This document shows positions 43,988-55,548 of a DNA stretch of 64,000 nucleotides, one piece after another (the first letter of the stretch is position 1; each line of letters starts with the position of its first letter). A program made the position numbers and the translations under genes. The stretch lies in the NCBI RefSeq assembly GCF_014522265.1, contig NZ_CP017024.1, forward strand, positions 2,508,001-2,572,000, given 5' to 3'. This DNA is from Pseudomonas oryzihabitans (lineage in GTDB: Bacteria; Pseudomonadota; Gammaproteobacteria; Pseudomonadales; Pseudomonadaceae). The notes beneath the pieces were generated by a model. That model saw nothing but the letters and a program-made list of their open reading frames with translations. It made no database searches and had not been told where the DNA came from.

Positions 43988-44030
43988 GGCGCAGCCGCGG
44001 CAACAGGGAAGCGGGCAGGGTAGCCCGCAG

Positions 44031-45008
<978 letters not shown>

Positions 45009-45069
45009 TTATAATGGTCGGTCATGCCGCAGCGTCAAGGCTGCCCCATCGCAACCGAGGAGAAAATCC

Positions 45070-45549
45070 ATGCCTTCCTTCGACGTGGTATCGGAGCTGG
45101 ACAAGCACGAAGTCACCAATGCCGTCGACAACGCCATCAAGGACCTTGATCGCCGCTACGACCTGCGCGGCAAGGGCAGCTTCGAAGCCAAGGACCTGAC
45201 GGTGACTCTCACCGCCGATGCCGACTTCCAGCTCGAACAGATGCTGGAGATCCTCAAGGTCAACCTGGCCAAGCGCAAGATCGACGTCCAGTGCCTGGAG
45301 GTCAAGGATGCCTATGCCTCCGGCAAGTCCGTCAAGCAGGAGACCGTCCTGCGCGAGGGGATCGACAAGGAGCTGGCGAAGAAGATCGTCGCCCTGATCA
45401 AGGACAGCAAGATCAAGGTTCAGGCCGCCATCCAGGGCGAGCAGGTGCGCATCACCGGCAAGAAGCGCGACGAGTTGCAGGAGGTCATCGCCCTGCTGCG
45501 CGGCCAGTCCCTGGACATGCCGCTGCAATACCAGAACTTCCGTGATTGA
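45070..45549 (+). CDS. yajQ: YajQ family nucleotide-binding protein
   Basis: The 159-aa protein begins [10 protein letters not shown] and ends [12 protein letters not shown], both invariant in UPF0234/YajQ. Family members bind cyclic di-GMP (shown in other species) and affect transcription and virulence. Start is set by GAGGAG upstream of ATG 45070. Confidence 0.96.
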   Translation: MPSFDVVSELDKHEVTNAVDNAIKDLDRRYDLRGKGSFEAKDLTVTLTADADFQLEQMLEILKVNLAKRKIDVQCLEVKDAYASGKSVKQETVLREGIDKELAKKIVALIKDSKIKVQAAIQGEQVRITGKKRDELQEVIALLRGQSLDMPLQYQNFRD

Positions 45550-45617
45550 GCTGACTCCCTTTAGGGTCGCCGCCGAGCGCGGCGGCATCTGACTGAAGAG
45601 GTAACAGGAGACGCCGT

Positions 45618-46490
45618 TTGGATATCGAAAACCAATACAACCACCTGCTGGCGATGACCGCGGGCTGGCTGCCCATTGTCCTGCAGTATTCCGGCCGGGT
45701 GCTGCTGGCGCTGCTGACCCTGGCCATCGGCTGGTGGTTGATCAATAAGGTCTCGGCCAAGGCCAGCGGCCTGGCGGCCCACCATGGCGCCGACCCGGCG
45801 CTGCTGAGTTTCCTCGGCAGCCTGGTCAGCATCATCCTCAAGATCCTGCTGGCGGTCAGCGCGGCGTCCATGATCGGCATCGCCACGACCTCCTTTGTCG
45901 CCATCATCGGTGCGGCCGGTCTGGCCGTGGGTCTGGCACTGCAGGGCAGCCTGTCGAATTTTGCCGGCGGTGTGCTGATCCTGACCTTCCGCCCCTTTCG
46001 CGTCGGTGAATTCATCGAAGCCCAAGGCGTGATGGGGACGGTGAATTCCATCCAGATCTTCCACACCATCCTGCTGACCGGGGACAACAAGACCGTCACC
46101 ATCCCCAACGGCAATCTGTCCAACGGCATCATCACCAACTACTCGCGCCAGCCCAAGCGCAAGGTGATCTTCGATGTCGGCGTGGATTACGAGGCCGATC
46201 TGCAGAAGGGCCGCGAGGTGCTGCTGGCGCTGGCGGAAGACTCGCGGGTGCATCGGGATCCGGCCGCCGAGGTGGTGGTATCGGCCCTGGGCGACAGCGC
46301 CATCACCCTGTCGCTGCGCTTCTGGACCGACAGCGGCGACTACTGGCCGCTGATGTTCATGCTCAACGAGCAGGTCCGCGACCGTCTGGGCGCGGTGGGT
46401 ATCGGCATTCCCTTCCCGCAGCGGGTGGTGCACTTCGCCAACACTGCACCGGTCGCTGAGGCGCAGGGCGAGTCCAGCCCCGCCGCCTAG
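45618..46490 (+). CDS. mscS: Small-conductance mechanosensitive channel MscS
   Basis: A 290-aa MscS homologue: three TM helices, the pore helix Ala-Ala-Gly-Leu-Ala-Val-Gly-Leu-Ala-Leu-Gln-Gly-Ser-Leu-Ser-Asn-Phe-Ala, then the cytoplasmic beta domain with Ile-Pro-Asn-Gly-Asn-Leu. It releases solutes on hypo-osmotic shock. TTG 45618 is the likely start, with AGGAG upstream. It lies 68 bp after yajQ as in PAO1. Confidence 0.94.
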   Translation: MDIENQYNHLLAMTAGWLPIVLQYSGRVLLALLTLAIGWWLINKVSAKASGLAAHHGADPALLSFLGSLVSIILKILLAVSAASMIGIATTSFVAIIGAAGLAVGLALQGSLSNFAGGVLILTFRPFRVGEFIEAQGVMGTVNSIQIFHTILLTGDNKTVTIPNGNLSNGIITNYSRQPKRKVIFDVGVDYEADLQKGREVLLALAEDSRVHRDPAAEVVVSALGDSAITLSLRFWTDSGDYWPLMFMLNEQVRDRLGAVGIGIPFPQRVVHFANTAPVAEAQGESSPAA

Positions 46491-46497
46491 GTCCCGC

Positions 46498-48213
46498 TCA
46501 GCTCCCGCCGGTCTTGACGACGGCGGGATCGCGCCGCTGACGCAGCCAGAGCACGGCGATCAGCAGCAGCGTCGGCACCCCCATCAGCGCGGTCAGTGAG
46601 AAGAACGAGCTGTAGCCGACGTGCTCGACCATGGCCCCCGAATAGCCACCCAGCAGGCGCGGCAACAGCAGCATCAGCGAGCTGAGCATGGCGTACTGGG
46701 TGGCCGAGAATCTGAGGTTGGTCAGACTCGACAGGTAGGCGACAAAGGCCGAGGTGGCCATGCCGCCACTGACGTTGTCGGCGCAGATCGTGGCGATCAG
46801 CAGCGGCACGTTGGCGCCGGTGGAAGCGATCACCACGAACAGCAGATTGGTCAGCGCCGAAGCGGCGCCGCCGAGGAAAAGGATCGGCAGGATGCCTACC
46901 CGGGTGATCAGCACACCGCCCAGGCCCGCGCCGAACAGGGTCATGAACACCCCGAAGATCTTGCTGACCCCTGCGATGGTTTCCTTGCTGTAGCCCACGT
47001 CGATATAGAAGACGCTGGCCATCACCCCCATGACCGTGTCGGACAGCCGATAGGTGGAGATCAGGCCGAGCAGCAGCAGCGCCTGCCACTGGTAGCGCTG
47101 GATGAATTCGGTGATGGGCGTCAGCACCGGTGCCATCAGCCGGCGCCCCGGCGCGGTCAGGCACAGCCAGACGATCAGGCCGTACATCAGACCGCGCGGC
47201 CAGTAGCCGCCGGCCAGGGCCGACAGGCCGCCGGTGGCGGCCACGATCAGCACGATCAGCAGGATCACCGAGACCATCTGGTGGACGAAGTCGAAGCGTG
47301 GCAGTTCTTCGGCATTGGCCGCATCGCGCAACCGCAGGGGCTCGCGCATGCGGCGCATGAGATCGCTCAGCGGCTTGGAGCAATAGCGGCCCCAGGGCGA
47401 CAGGCAGCCGACGATGAACAGGCTGTAGAGCAGGGCGCGTGGCCAGGCCTGGGCGATGGCGGCATTGATGGCGGCGGGGATGGAGATCAGCATCACCAGC
47501 AGCAGGGCAACCGCCACCAGCTGGTGATTGAAGCCGAAGCGCGATTCCGCCATGGCCATGGGCGCTACCGGCTCGGGTTCGCGAATCAGCACGCTGGTCA
47601 CCAGGCCCGGCAGCACCAGGAGGGCGAACAGCATGTAGGTGGTGGCCCAGGCGCTCTGGCTGTAGCCCAACCGGGACGAGCCCAGCTCCTCGGCGAGAAA
47701 CAGCGCGCCGGCGCTGGCCAGCAGGGCGGCGATGCGATAGCCGGTCATGTAGCAGGCGGCCAGGGCGGCCTGGCGATCGTCGTCGGCGATTTCCAGGCGA
47801 TAGGCGTCCACGGCGATGTCCTGGGTGGCCGAGGCAAAGGCCACCAGCACGGCCAGGGCGATGAGTTGCTCCAGGTGCTGCTGCGGATTGCACAGCGCCA
47901 TGCCGATCAATCCCAGGCCCACCAGGATCTGCGACAGCACCAGCCAGGAGCGTCGCCGCCCGAGCTTGCCGATCAGCGGCAGCTTCCACAGGTCGAGCAT
48001 GGGTGACCAGACCCACTTGAAGGCATAGGCCAGGCCGATCCAGCTGGCATAGCCGATGGTCTCGCGACTCACGCCCGCTTCGCGCAGCCAGACCGACAGG
48101 GTGGAAAACACCAGCATGGCTGGCAAGCCCGCAGCGAAACCCAGCAGCAGCAGGGCCAGGCAGGCCTTTGACTTGTAGGTGGTGACGGCTTCACGCCAGA
48201 AACGTGCAAACAT
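46498..48213 (-). CDS. ampG: Muropeptide permease AmpG
   Basis: The 571-aa MFS transporter has about 14 TM segments and starts Met-Phe-Ala-Arg-Phe-Trp-Arg-Glu-Ala-Val, followed by Leu-Leu-Leu-Gly-Phe-Ala-Ala-Gly-Leu-Pro and Ala-Thr-Gln-Asp-Ile-Ala-Val-Asp-Ala-Tyr-Arg, the AmpG signature. It imports GlcNAc-anhydroMurNAc peptides for cell-wall recycling and beta-lactamase induction. Position next to mscS and yajQ agrees with PA4393. Start ATG 48213 chosen over an upstream extension because the family begins there. Confidence 0.94.
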   Translation of the reverse strand: MFARFWREAVTTYKSKACLALLLLGFAAGLPAMLVFSTLSVWLREAGVSRETIGYASWIGLAYAFKWVWSPMLDLWKLPLIGKLGRRRSWLVLSQILVGLGLIGMALCNPQQHLEQLIALAVLVAFASATQDIAVDAYRLEIADDDRQAALAACYMTGYRIAALLASAGALFLAEELGSSRLGYSQSAWATTYMLFALLVLPGLVTSVLIREPEPVAPMAMAESRFGFNHQLVAVALLLVMLISIPAAINAAIAQAWPRALLYSLFIVGCLSPWGRYCSKPLSDLMRRMREPLRLRDAANAEELPRFDFVHQMVSVILLIVLIVAATGGLSALAGGYWPRGLMYGLIVWLCLTAPGRRLMAPVLTPITEFIQRYQWQALLLLGLISTYRLSDTVMGVMASVFYIDVGYSKETIAGVSKIFGVFMTLFGAGLGGVLITRVGILPILFLGGAASALTNLLFVVIASTGANVPLLIATICADNVSGGMATSAFVAYLSSLTNLRFSATQYAMLSSLMLLLPRLLGGYSGAMVEHVGYSSFFSLTALMGVPTLLLIAVLWLRQRRDPAVVKTGGS

Positions 48214-48241
48214 GCCCTTGGGCTCGGAAAAAACGCGCACT

Positions 48242-48580
48242 CTACTCGACACTCTCAGCTGGATTCCACCGGTACCGACGCATGTCCACCCGGTCCTCGT
48301 GCAGCAGTACACCCTCGGCCCGCAGCCGCTCGCGTTGCTCCCGGCCAGAGGGGCTGTCCTGGGTCAGGCTCGGCCGGCCATCCGCCGCGATCACCCGATG
48401 CCAGGGCAGGGCACTGCCCTCCGGCAGACGCCCCAGCACCCAGCCCACCCAGCGGGCTCCGCGACCGAGCCCGGCGAGTTCCGCCAACTGGCCATAGCTG
48501 ACCACCCGCCCCGCGGGAATGGCGGCCAGTGCCAGGAAGACGGCCTGGCGACGGGATTCGAGGGGAGGGGGTGCACGCAT
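48242..48580 (-). CDS. Alkyltransferase-like (ATL) DNA-repair protein
   Basis: The 112-aa protein has the MGMT DNA-binding fold with Arg-Val-Val-Ser-Tyr-Gly-Gln-Leu-Ala and the active-site loop Leu-Pro-Trp-His-Arg-Val, where the alkyl-accepting Cys of MGMT (Pro-Cys-His-Arg-Val) is replaced by Trp. Such ATL proteins bind O6-alkylguanine and hand lesions to nucleotide excision repair instead of repairing them. It lies 28 bp upstream of ampG on the same strand. Confidence 0.92.
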   Translation of the reverse strand: MRAPPPLESRRQAVFLALAAIPAGRVVSYGQLAELAGLGRGARWVGWVLGRLPEGSALPWHRVIAADGRPSLTQDSPSGREQRERLRAEGVLLHEDRVDMRRYRWNPAESVE

Positions 48581-48820
48581 GACGCCCTGCTGCTCCGGGG
48601 GAGAAGAGTGCCAGTGTGCCGAAAAGTTTGGTTACGGTGGTGCTGAAACGTGTCGAGCTGCCGCATTCTCCCAAGACGTCCGACCTTTGGGCAGTATTTC
48701 CGGAAACTTGCCTAACTTTTACCCAGGAACGGTTGCGCGAGCCTCTGGCACCCGGATAATCGCGCCCCTCTCGTTTCGTTACCTTTCCACCCAAGTCCAC
48801 CCAAAGGTGTCCTGGTGCCC

Positions 48821-49828
48821 ATGCGTTTTCGATTGCTCTCCTCGCTCGCGCTGTTGTCACTCGCCTCCTTCGCCCATGCCGACACCGTCTGGCTCAAGAA
48901 TGGCGATCGTCTGACCGGAACCATCAAGCTGCTGGACAGCAAGAAGCTGCTCTTGCAGACCGAATACGGCGGCAACATTCCCCTGTCCTGGGACAAGATC
49001 AAGACGCTGCAGCGTGACAAGCCCGTCATCGTCCAGCGCGGCAAGTACGAACCCGATTTCCCGGTGGAAAGCCTCAAGCCGGCCGACGACGGCCAGGTGG
49101 TGGTCACCACCACCGATGGCCAGCAGACCGTCCCCCTGGCCAGCATCACCCAGATCGTGCCGCCGCGGCCCTTCCTGCGCGACTTCGCCTGGAAAGGCAA
49201 CATCGACGCCGGCCTGGACTACATCAGCTCCTCCGAGGACAGCCAGAAGTACGACATCGACTTCAAGACCCAGGCGCGGCATGGCATGTGGCGGCACAAC
49301 GCCAACGGCAGCTACGACCGCTACAAGGCCAACGATACCGTCTCGACCAACAAGTACGATCTGCAATACGCCCTGGATCGCTTCTTCGACGAGAAATTCT
49401 TCTGGCAGGGCCGCGCCGAATACAAGCGCGACTGGATCCAGGCGCTGGCCAAGCAGCGGACCCTGGGTACCGGTCCCGGTTACCAGTTCTGGGACAACGA
49501 ACTGGGTGCCTTCTCGCTCACCGGGCTGCTCAACCACAATCGCTACCAGTATGCCGACGGCGGCTCCGACCAGTTCCTCTCGGCGAGCATGAAGTGGGAC
49601 TACAACCGCTATCTGTACGGTCAGACCATCCAGTTCTTCACCACGGGTGAACTGGGTCGTCCGCTGGACAACACCGCCAACTTCACCTTCGACGGCGATG
49701 TCGGCCTGAGATACAAGGTGACCAACTGGGCGTCGCTGAACCTCAAGGCGTCCAAGGAACTGACCAGCGGTGCCGAGGGCAACGTCAACCAGACCGAGTA
49801 CACCGCCGGTGTCGGCGTGTCCTGGTAA
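48821..49828 (+). CDS. DUF481 outer-membrane beta-barrel protein
   Basis: The 335-aa protein has a signal peptide (cleavage near Ala-His-Ala-Asp), an N-terminal small beta domain (Asp-Thr-Val-Trp-Leu-Lys-Asn-Gly-Asp-Arg-Leu-Thr-Gly) and a C-terminal DUF481 barrel with alternating aromatic strands ending in Gly-Val-Ser-Trp. It is probably in the outer membrane; function unknown. ATG 48821 follows an AAAGGTG site; a GTG two codons upstream is possible. A terminator follows. Confidence 0.88.
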   Translation: MRFRLLSSLALLSLASFAHADTVWLKNGDRLTGTIKLLDSKKLLLQTEYGGNIPLSWDKIKTLQRDKPVIVQRGKYEPDFPVESLKPADDGQVVVTTTDGQQTVPLASITQIVPPRPFLRDFAWKGNIDAGLDYISSSEDSQKYDIDFKTQARHGMWRHNANGSYDRYKANDTVSTNKYDLQYALDRFFDEKFFWQGRAEYKRDWIQALAKQRTLGTGPGYQFWDNELGAFSLTGLLNHNRYQYADGGSDQFLSASMKWDYNRYLYGQTIQFFTTGELGRPLDNTANFTFDGDVGLRYKVTNWASLNLKASKELTSGAEGNVNQTEYTAGVGVSW

Positions 49829-49861
49829 CCCGATATTTCCCTGACCCTGTGCAACCCCCTC

Positions 49862-49892
49862 AAGGCCGCGACTTTCGCGGCCTTGTCGTTTG
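49862..49892 (+). terminator. Terminator after DUF481 gene
   Basis: AAGGCCGCG and CGCGGCCTT form a 9-bp stem with an ACTTT loop, followed by a short T-rich stretch. Confidence 0.75.
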
Positions 49893-49979
49893 TGCCGGGC
49901 GCCTGGCGGCGACCTTGAAATCGGCTCGACCGCCTCCATCTCCTGTCTTTCAACCGGCTTCCACCGTGAAGGACCTGAG

Positions 49980-50438
49980 ATGCGCGTGACCGCCTTACTC
50001 TTCTTGCTGTTTCCCTTTGTGGAACTGGCCGTACTCATCAAGATCGGCAGCGAAATCGGCGTGCTCGCCACCTTCGCCCTGCTGCTGCTGAGCTTTCTGG
50101 TCGGCGTCGCCCTGCTGCGTGTCGCCGGCTTCACCACCCTCTGGCGCATCCGCATGCGCCTGGCCCAGGGGCAGATGCCCGAGCAGGAAGTCATCCAGGG
50201 CCTGACCCTGGCGATCGCCGGCGCCCTGCTGATCTTCCCGGGCTTCATCAGCGACGTTCTGGCGCTCGTCTGCCTCTTGCCGGTGACCCGCAAGGCCCTA
50301 CTGGGCGCGGTGATCGGCCGGGTGACCCGGCGCAATCCCGGCGCCCAGGGCTATCAGCCGGGCGCCGGTCAGGGCGCGCCTCATCGCCCCGAGGTGATCG
50401 AGGGTGAAGTGGTGCACCGTGACGAGCAAAAACGCTAA
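49980..50438 (+). CDS. fxsA: FxsA family membrane protein
   Basis: The 152-aa protein starts Met-Arg-Val-Thr-Ala-Leu-Leu-Phe-Leu-Leu-Phe-Pro-Phe-Val-Glu-Leu with the FxsA pattern Glu-Leu-x-Val-Leu-Ile-Lys-Ile-Gly, and has about three TM segments and Leu-Leu-Ile-Phe-Pro-Gly-Phe-Ile-Ser-Asp. In E. coli FxsA limits F exclusion of phage T7. It precedes groES as in PAO1 (PA4387). Start ATG 49980 chosen by family. Confidence 0.92.
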   Translation: MRVTALLFLLFPFVELAVLIKIGSEIGVLATFALLLLSFLVGVALLRVAGFTTLWRIRMRLAQGQMPEQEVIQGLTLAIAGALLIFPGFISDVLALVCLLPVTRKALLGAVIGRVTRRNPGAQGYQPGAGQGAPHRPEVIEGEVVHRDEQKR

Positions 50439-50455
50439 AAATTTTGTCCTCCGCC

Positions 50456-50484
50456 CTTGAAATGCCTGGCGACAACCTCATGTA
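50456..50484 (+). promoter_or_regulatory. Probable sigma-32 heat-shock promoter of groESL
   Basis: CTTGAAA (50456-50462), a 13-bp spacer and CCTCATGTA (50476-50484) match the sigma-32 consensus (CTTGAAA / CCCCATnTA). It begins 18 bases after fxsA and lies about 145 bp upstream of groES. No CIRCE element is visible. Confidence 0.75.
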
Positions 50485-50627
50485 GCGGACACCGCAAGGT
50501 TGTCGCCGCAAGGCGAGCAGGTTTCGCGTCCTGTCATGCACGGGGCGCACCCGGCGCAGCCGGTAAAAACAAACTGCCGATGCAGTCATCGGCGCTGGAA
50601 ACACTTAGAACTTTGGGAGATACGACA

Positions 50628-50921
50628 ATGGCGCTTCGTCCTCTGCATGATCGCGTTGTGATTCGTCGCAGCGAAGAAGAGACCAAATCCGCTGGCGGCA
50701 TCGTGCTGCCGGGCTCGGCTGCCGAAAAGCCGAACCGCGGTGAAGTGGTTGCCGTAGGCACTGGACGCGTGCTGGACAACGGCGACGTCCGTGCTCCGGC
50801 GGTGAAAGTGGGTGACAAGGTGGTTTTCGGTCCCTATTCCGGCAGCAACGCCATCAAGGTCGATGGCGAAGAACTGCTGGTGATGGCTGAGTCCGAAATC
50901 CTGGCCGTTATCGAAGGCTGA
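50628..50921 (+). CDS. groES: Co-chaperonin GroES
   Basis: A 97-aa GroES with [10 protein letters not shown], the mobile loop [12 protein letters not shown] and a C-terminal Glu-Ser-Glu-Ile-Leu-Ala-Val-Ile-Glu. It caps GroEL. GGGAGA is upstream of ATG 50628. Promoter is the heat-shock signal at 50456. Confidence 0.98.
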   Translation: MALRPLHDRVVIRRSEEETKSAGGIVLPGSAAEKPNRGEVVAVGTGRVLDNGDVRAPAVKVGDKVVFGPYSGSNAIKVDGEELLVMAESEILAVIEG

Positions 50922-50948
50922 TCCCCGCTCACTTTTCGAATTTCTTAG

Positions 50949-52601
<1,653 letters not shown>

Positions 52602-52631
52602 CACCCGCTCCGGCCCCCGGGCCGAGCCCAA

Positions 52632-52664
52632 CCCCGGTGCTCCTCGCGGACACCGGGGTTTTTT
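52632..52664 (+). terminator. groESL terminator
   Basis: CCCCGGTG (52632-52639) pairs with CACCGGGG (52651-52658) and is followed by six Ts. Confidence 0.9.
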
Positions 52665-52776
52665 ATGGCCGGTCGCCGGCCCGCCCGCGCTGGTCGAGGC
52701 CGCCGGGGCCGGTTAGGCTCTGTGCCGAACAGACGACAACGAGGCCCGCGGTGGGCTCGGGCAAGAGGTCAGCGAC

Positions 52777-53451
52777 ATGCGTATCCTGGTGGTGGAAGAC
52801 AACCGCGACATCCTCAGCAATCTGCTGGACTACCTCAGTCTCAAGGGCTACAGCGTGGATTGCGCCCAGGATGGGCTGTCGGGCCTGCACCTGGCCGCGA
52901 CCGAGCACTATGACCTGCTGATCCTCGACATCATGCTGCCCGGCATCGATGGCTACACCCTCTGCCAGCGGCTGCGCCAGGATGCCCGCCGCGACACCCC
53001 GGTGATCATGCTCACCGCCCGCGATCAACTCGACGATCGTCTGGAAGGCTTTCGCTCCGGCGCCGACGACTATCTGGTCAAGCCCTTCGCCCTATCCGAA
53101 CTAGCCGCCCGCGTCGAGGCGGTCATGCGCCGGGCCAAGGGCGGCGGGCGGCGGCAGCTGCAGGTCGCCGATCTCAGCTATGACCTCGACACCCTGGAGG
53201 TCAGTCGCGCCGGCAAGGCGCTCAAGCTCAATCCCATCGGCCTCAAGATTCTCGCCCTGCTGATGCAGAAGTCGCCCCATGTGGTGCGGCGCGAGGTGCT
53301 GGAGGAAGCGGTATGGGGCGAGGACTACCCTGACAGTGACAGCCTGCGCAGCCACGTCCACCAGTTGCGCCAGGTGATCGACAAGCCCTTCGAGCAGCCG
53401 CTGCTGCGCACCATTCACGGCGTGGGCTACAAACTGGTCGAGCAGGACTAG
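52777..53451 (+). CDS. colR: Response regulator ColR
   Basis: The 224-aa OmpR-family regulator has Glu7-Asp8, phosphorylated Asp51 (Leu-Leu-Ile-Leu-Asp-Ile-Met-Leu-Pro) and the Lys in Leu-Val-Lys-Pro-Phe, with a winged-helix domain ending in Arg-Thr-Ile-His-Gly-Val-Gly-Tyr-Lys. The order groEL-colR-colS-methyltransferase-inaA is that of PAO1 PA4385 and PA4381-PA4378. ColRS responds to excess zinc, iron and other metals and controls membrane-related genes. Confidence 0.9.
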   Translation: MRILVVEDNRDILSNLLDYLSLKGYSVDCAQDGLSGLHLAATEHYDLLILDIMLPGIDGYTLCQRLRQDARRDTPVIMLTARDQLDDRLEGFRSGADDYLVKPFALSELAARVEAVMRRAKGGGRRQLQVADLSYDLDTLEVSRAGKALKLNPIGLKILALLMQKSPHVVRREVLEEAVWGEDYPDSDSLRSHVHQLRQVIDKPFEQPLLRTIHGVGYKLVEQD

Positions 53452-53453
53452 CC

Positions 53454-54743
53454 ATGGAATATCACCTGAGCCTGTCGCGACGGATCGTCATCGCCTTCGT
53501 GCTGATGACCTTTCTGGTGGGTGGCGTCTTTGCCCTGGGGATCGTCGCCGCGGTGCATACCGTCGAGGAACGCCTGATCTCCACCGATCTGCACAATGAA
53601 CTGGAGCGCATGGTGCAGCGCGACATGAAGCGCGGCGGCCAGCCGGTGCTGGACCCGGACATGCGCCTGTATTTCGTGCCTCTCACCGAGGTGGCACAGC
53701 TGCCAGCGCACCTGCGCGAGCTGCCGGCCGGCTTCAGTGAAGTGGAGGAGGATCAACAGTACTTCTATGCCTATGTGGCCGAGCTGGAGGGCAATCACTT
53801 CGTCCTGCTGCAGAACCAGAGCGATTTCGAGGCGCGCGAACGCCTGCTCTACAAGGTGGTGCTGGTCGGCTTCCTGATCAGCGTGGCCCTGGCCTGGCTG
53901 CTGGGCTGGGCCCTGGCGCGGCGGGTGATCGCCCCGGTCGTACGGCTGGCGCGTCAGGTGCGCCGGCGTGACCAGTTGCTCGATGTAACCCCGCCCCTGG
54001 CGCCGGACTACGCCAAGGACGAGGTCGGCGAGCTGGCCGGGGCCTTCGACGATGCCCTGGAGCGCCTGCGTGCTGCCCTGGCCCGGGAACGGCTGTTCAC
54101 CAGTGACGTCAGCCACGAATTGCGTACTCCGCTGATGGTGATCAATTCCTCCTGCGAATTGCTCGAGGCCACGCCGGATCTGCCAGCGCGGGCGAAGGGT
54201 CCGCTGGAACGGATGACCCGTGCGGCGCGGGAGATGCAGGAACTGGTGCAGACCTTTCTGGCCCTGGCGCGCAACCAGGGCGACAACGACACCCAGGCCC
54301 CGCGGGCCACCCTGGCCGACGTGGCGCGGCGGCAAACGCAGGAGTGGCAGGCGGCGGTGGAAGCCAAGGGCCTGCAGTGGCGGCTGAGCGTGGCGCCGGG
54401 GGCTGACCAGGCGCTCTGGCACGAGCCCTTTCTGCGCTCGGTAATGAGCAATCTGTTGCGCAATGCGCTGCATTACACCGAGCGGGGTTATATCGGCCTG
54501 CGTGTCGGGACGGACGGTTTCGTGGTGGAAGACAGCGGCGTCGGCATCCCCGAGGAGCAGCGCGAGGCGATGTTCCAGCCCTTCGTGCGGGGCGCGGAGG
54601 GGCGTGGCGAGGGCCTCGGGCTGGGCTTGTCGCTGGTGCGCAGGATCTGCCAGCTGCAGGGCTGGCACGTGAACCTGGGTGAAAGCACGGCGGGCGGTTG
54701 CCGCTTCGAGATAGCACTCGGCACCGACAGACTAGCGGACTGA
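53454..54743 (+). CDS. colS: Sensor kinase ColS
   Basis: The 429-aa kinase has TM helices at about 10-34 and 138-160. The periplasmic domain contains His35 and Glu38 and an ExxE pair (Glu96-Val-Glu-Glu99), the type of metal-binding site described for ColS. A HAMP follows, then HisKA with His221 in Ser-His-Glu-Leu-Arg-Thr-Pro, and HATPase with Asp-Ser-Gly-Val-Gly-Ile and Gly-Leu-Gly-Leu-Gly-Leu. Two bases separate it from colR. Confidence 0.9.
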   Translation: MEYHLSLSRRIVIAFVLMTFLVGGVFALGIVAAVHTVEERLISTDLHNELERMVQRDMKRGGQPVLDPDMRLYFVPLTEVAQLPAHLRELPAGFSEVEEDQQYFYAYVAELEGNHFVLLQNQSDFEARERLLYKVVLVGFLISVALAWLLGWALARRVIAPVVRLARQVRRRDQLLDVTPPLAPDYAKDEVGELAGAFDDALERLRAALARERLFTSDVSHELRTPLMVINSSCELLEATPDLPARAKGPLERMTRAAREMQELVQTFLALARNQGDNDTQAPRATLADVARRQTQEWQAAVEAKGLQWRLSVAPGADQALWHEPFLRSVMSNLLRNALHYTERGYIGLRVGTDGFVVEDSGVGIPEEQREAMFQPFVRGAEGRGEGLGLGLSLVRRICQLQGWHVNLGESTAGGCRFEIALGTDRLAD

Positions 54744-54834
54744 GGTTACAGAAATTTCACAAAGGCTTGACCGGGGTTTGACAGGGGGCCGGGTAGGGTG
54801 GCGGCACTTCTCCACTCCCTCAGGAGCCGCCTCC

Positions 54835-55521
54835 GTGAAAGCGCCCATCGACCTGCCCTTTTCGCAAAAGTACGACGCCGACCACGCCCGCCAGTATTAC
54901 CTGAAGCATCAGGACGGTCTGGCCCGGCGTCTGTCCAACTGGCGCGACCAGCAACTGGCGCGGCAGGCCCTGAGCATCGCCGGCCAACCCAATCTGGTGC
55001 TGGATCTGCCCAGTGGGGCAGGGCGCTTCTGGCCGCTGCTGGCGGAAAAGCGCAATCGCCTGATCATCGGTGCCGATTACTCGGAAAACATGCTGGCCAC
55101 CGCCCGCGATCAGCAGCCGGCGGACGTCGTGGCCCGAGTGAAGACGCTACAGACGTCGGCTTTCGCTATCGACCTGTCTGACAATTCTGTAGATTGCATT
55201 TTCTGTATGCGCTTGTTTCACCATGTGGGCGAATCGGCGGACCGACTGGCACTGCTGCAGGAGTTCCACCGGGTGACCCGCGACAGTGTCATCCTGTCGT
55301 TGTGGGTGGATGGCAACTTCAAGGCCTGGCGGCGTCAGGCGCTGGAGCGCCGTCGCAAGGCCCAGGGCCGCGACCGTGGCGGTTATCAGAACAGATTCAT
55401 CGTCGAGCGCAGCCAGTTCGAGGCGGAGGTCGCCCAGGCCGGCTTCGTCGTCGACCGCGCTCTGGATTTCCTGCCGGGCTATGCCATGTGGCGGGTCTAT
55501 GTCCTGCGCAAGGCCAATTGA
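54835..55521 (+). CDS. SAM-dependent methyltransferase of the ColRS region
   Basis: The 228-aa class I methyltransferase has Leu-Val-Leu-Asp-Leu-Pro-Ser-Gly-Ala-Gly-Arg-Phe (motif I), Ile-Gly-Ala-Asp-Tyr-Ser-Glu-Asn-Met-Leu (motif II) and Phe-His-His-Val-Gly. GTG 54835 with AGGAG upstream is the start. Position after colS agrees with PA4379, a gene in the ColR regulon in some pseudomonads. Substrate unknown. Confidence 0.87.
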   Translation: MKAPIDLPFSQKYDADHARQYYLKHQDGLARRLSNWRDQQLARQALSIAGQPNLVLDLPSGAGRFWPLLAEKRNRLIIGADYSENMLATARDQQPADVVARVKTLQTSAFAIDLSDNSVDCIFCMRLFHHVGESADRLALLQEFHRVTRDSVILSLWVDGNFKAWRRQALERRRKAQGRDRGGYQNRFIVERSQFEAEVAQAGFVVDRALDFLPGYAMWRVYVLRKAN

Positions 55522-55548
55522 AGCTATCTAGAATAAGAGAGGCAGCTG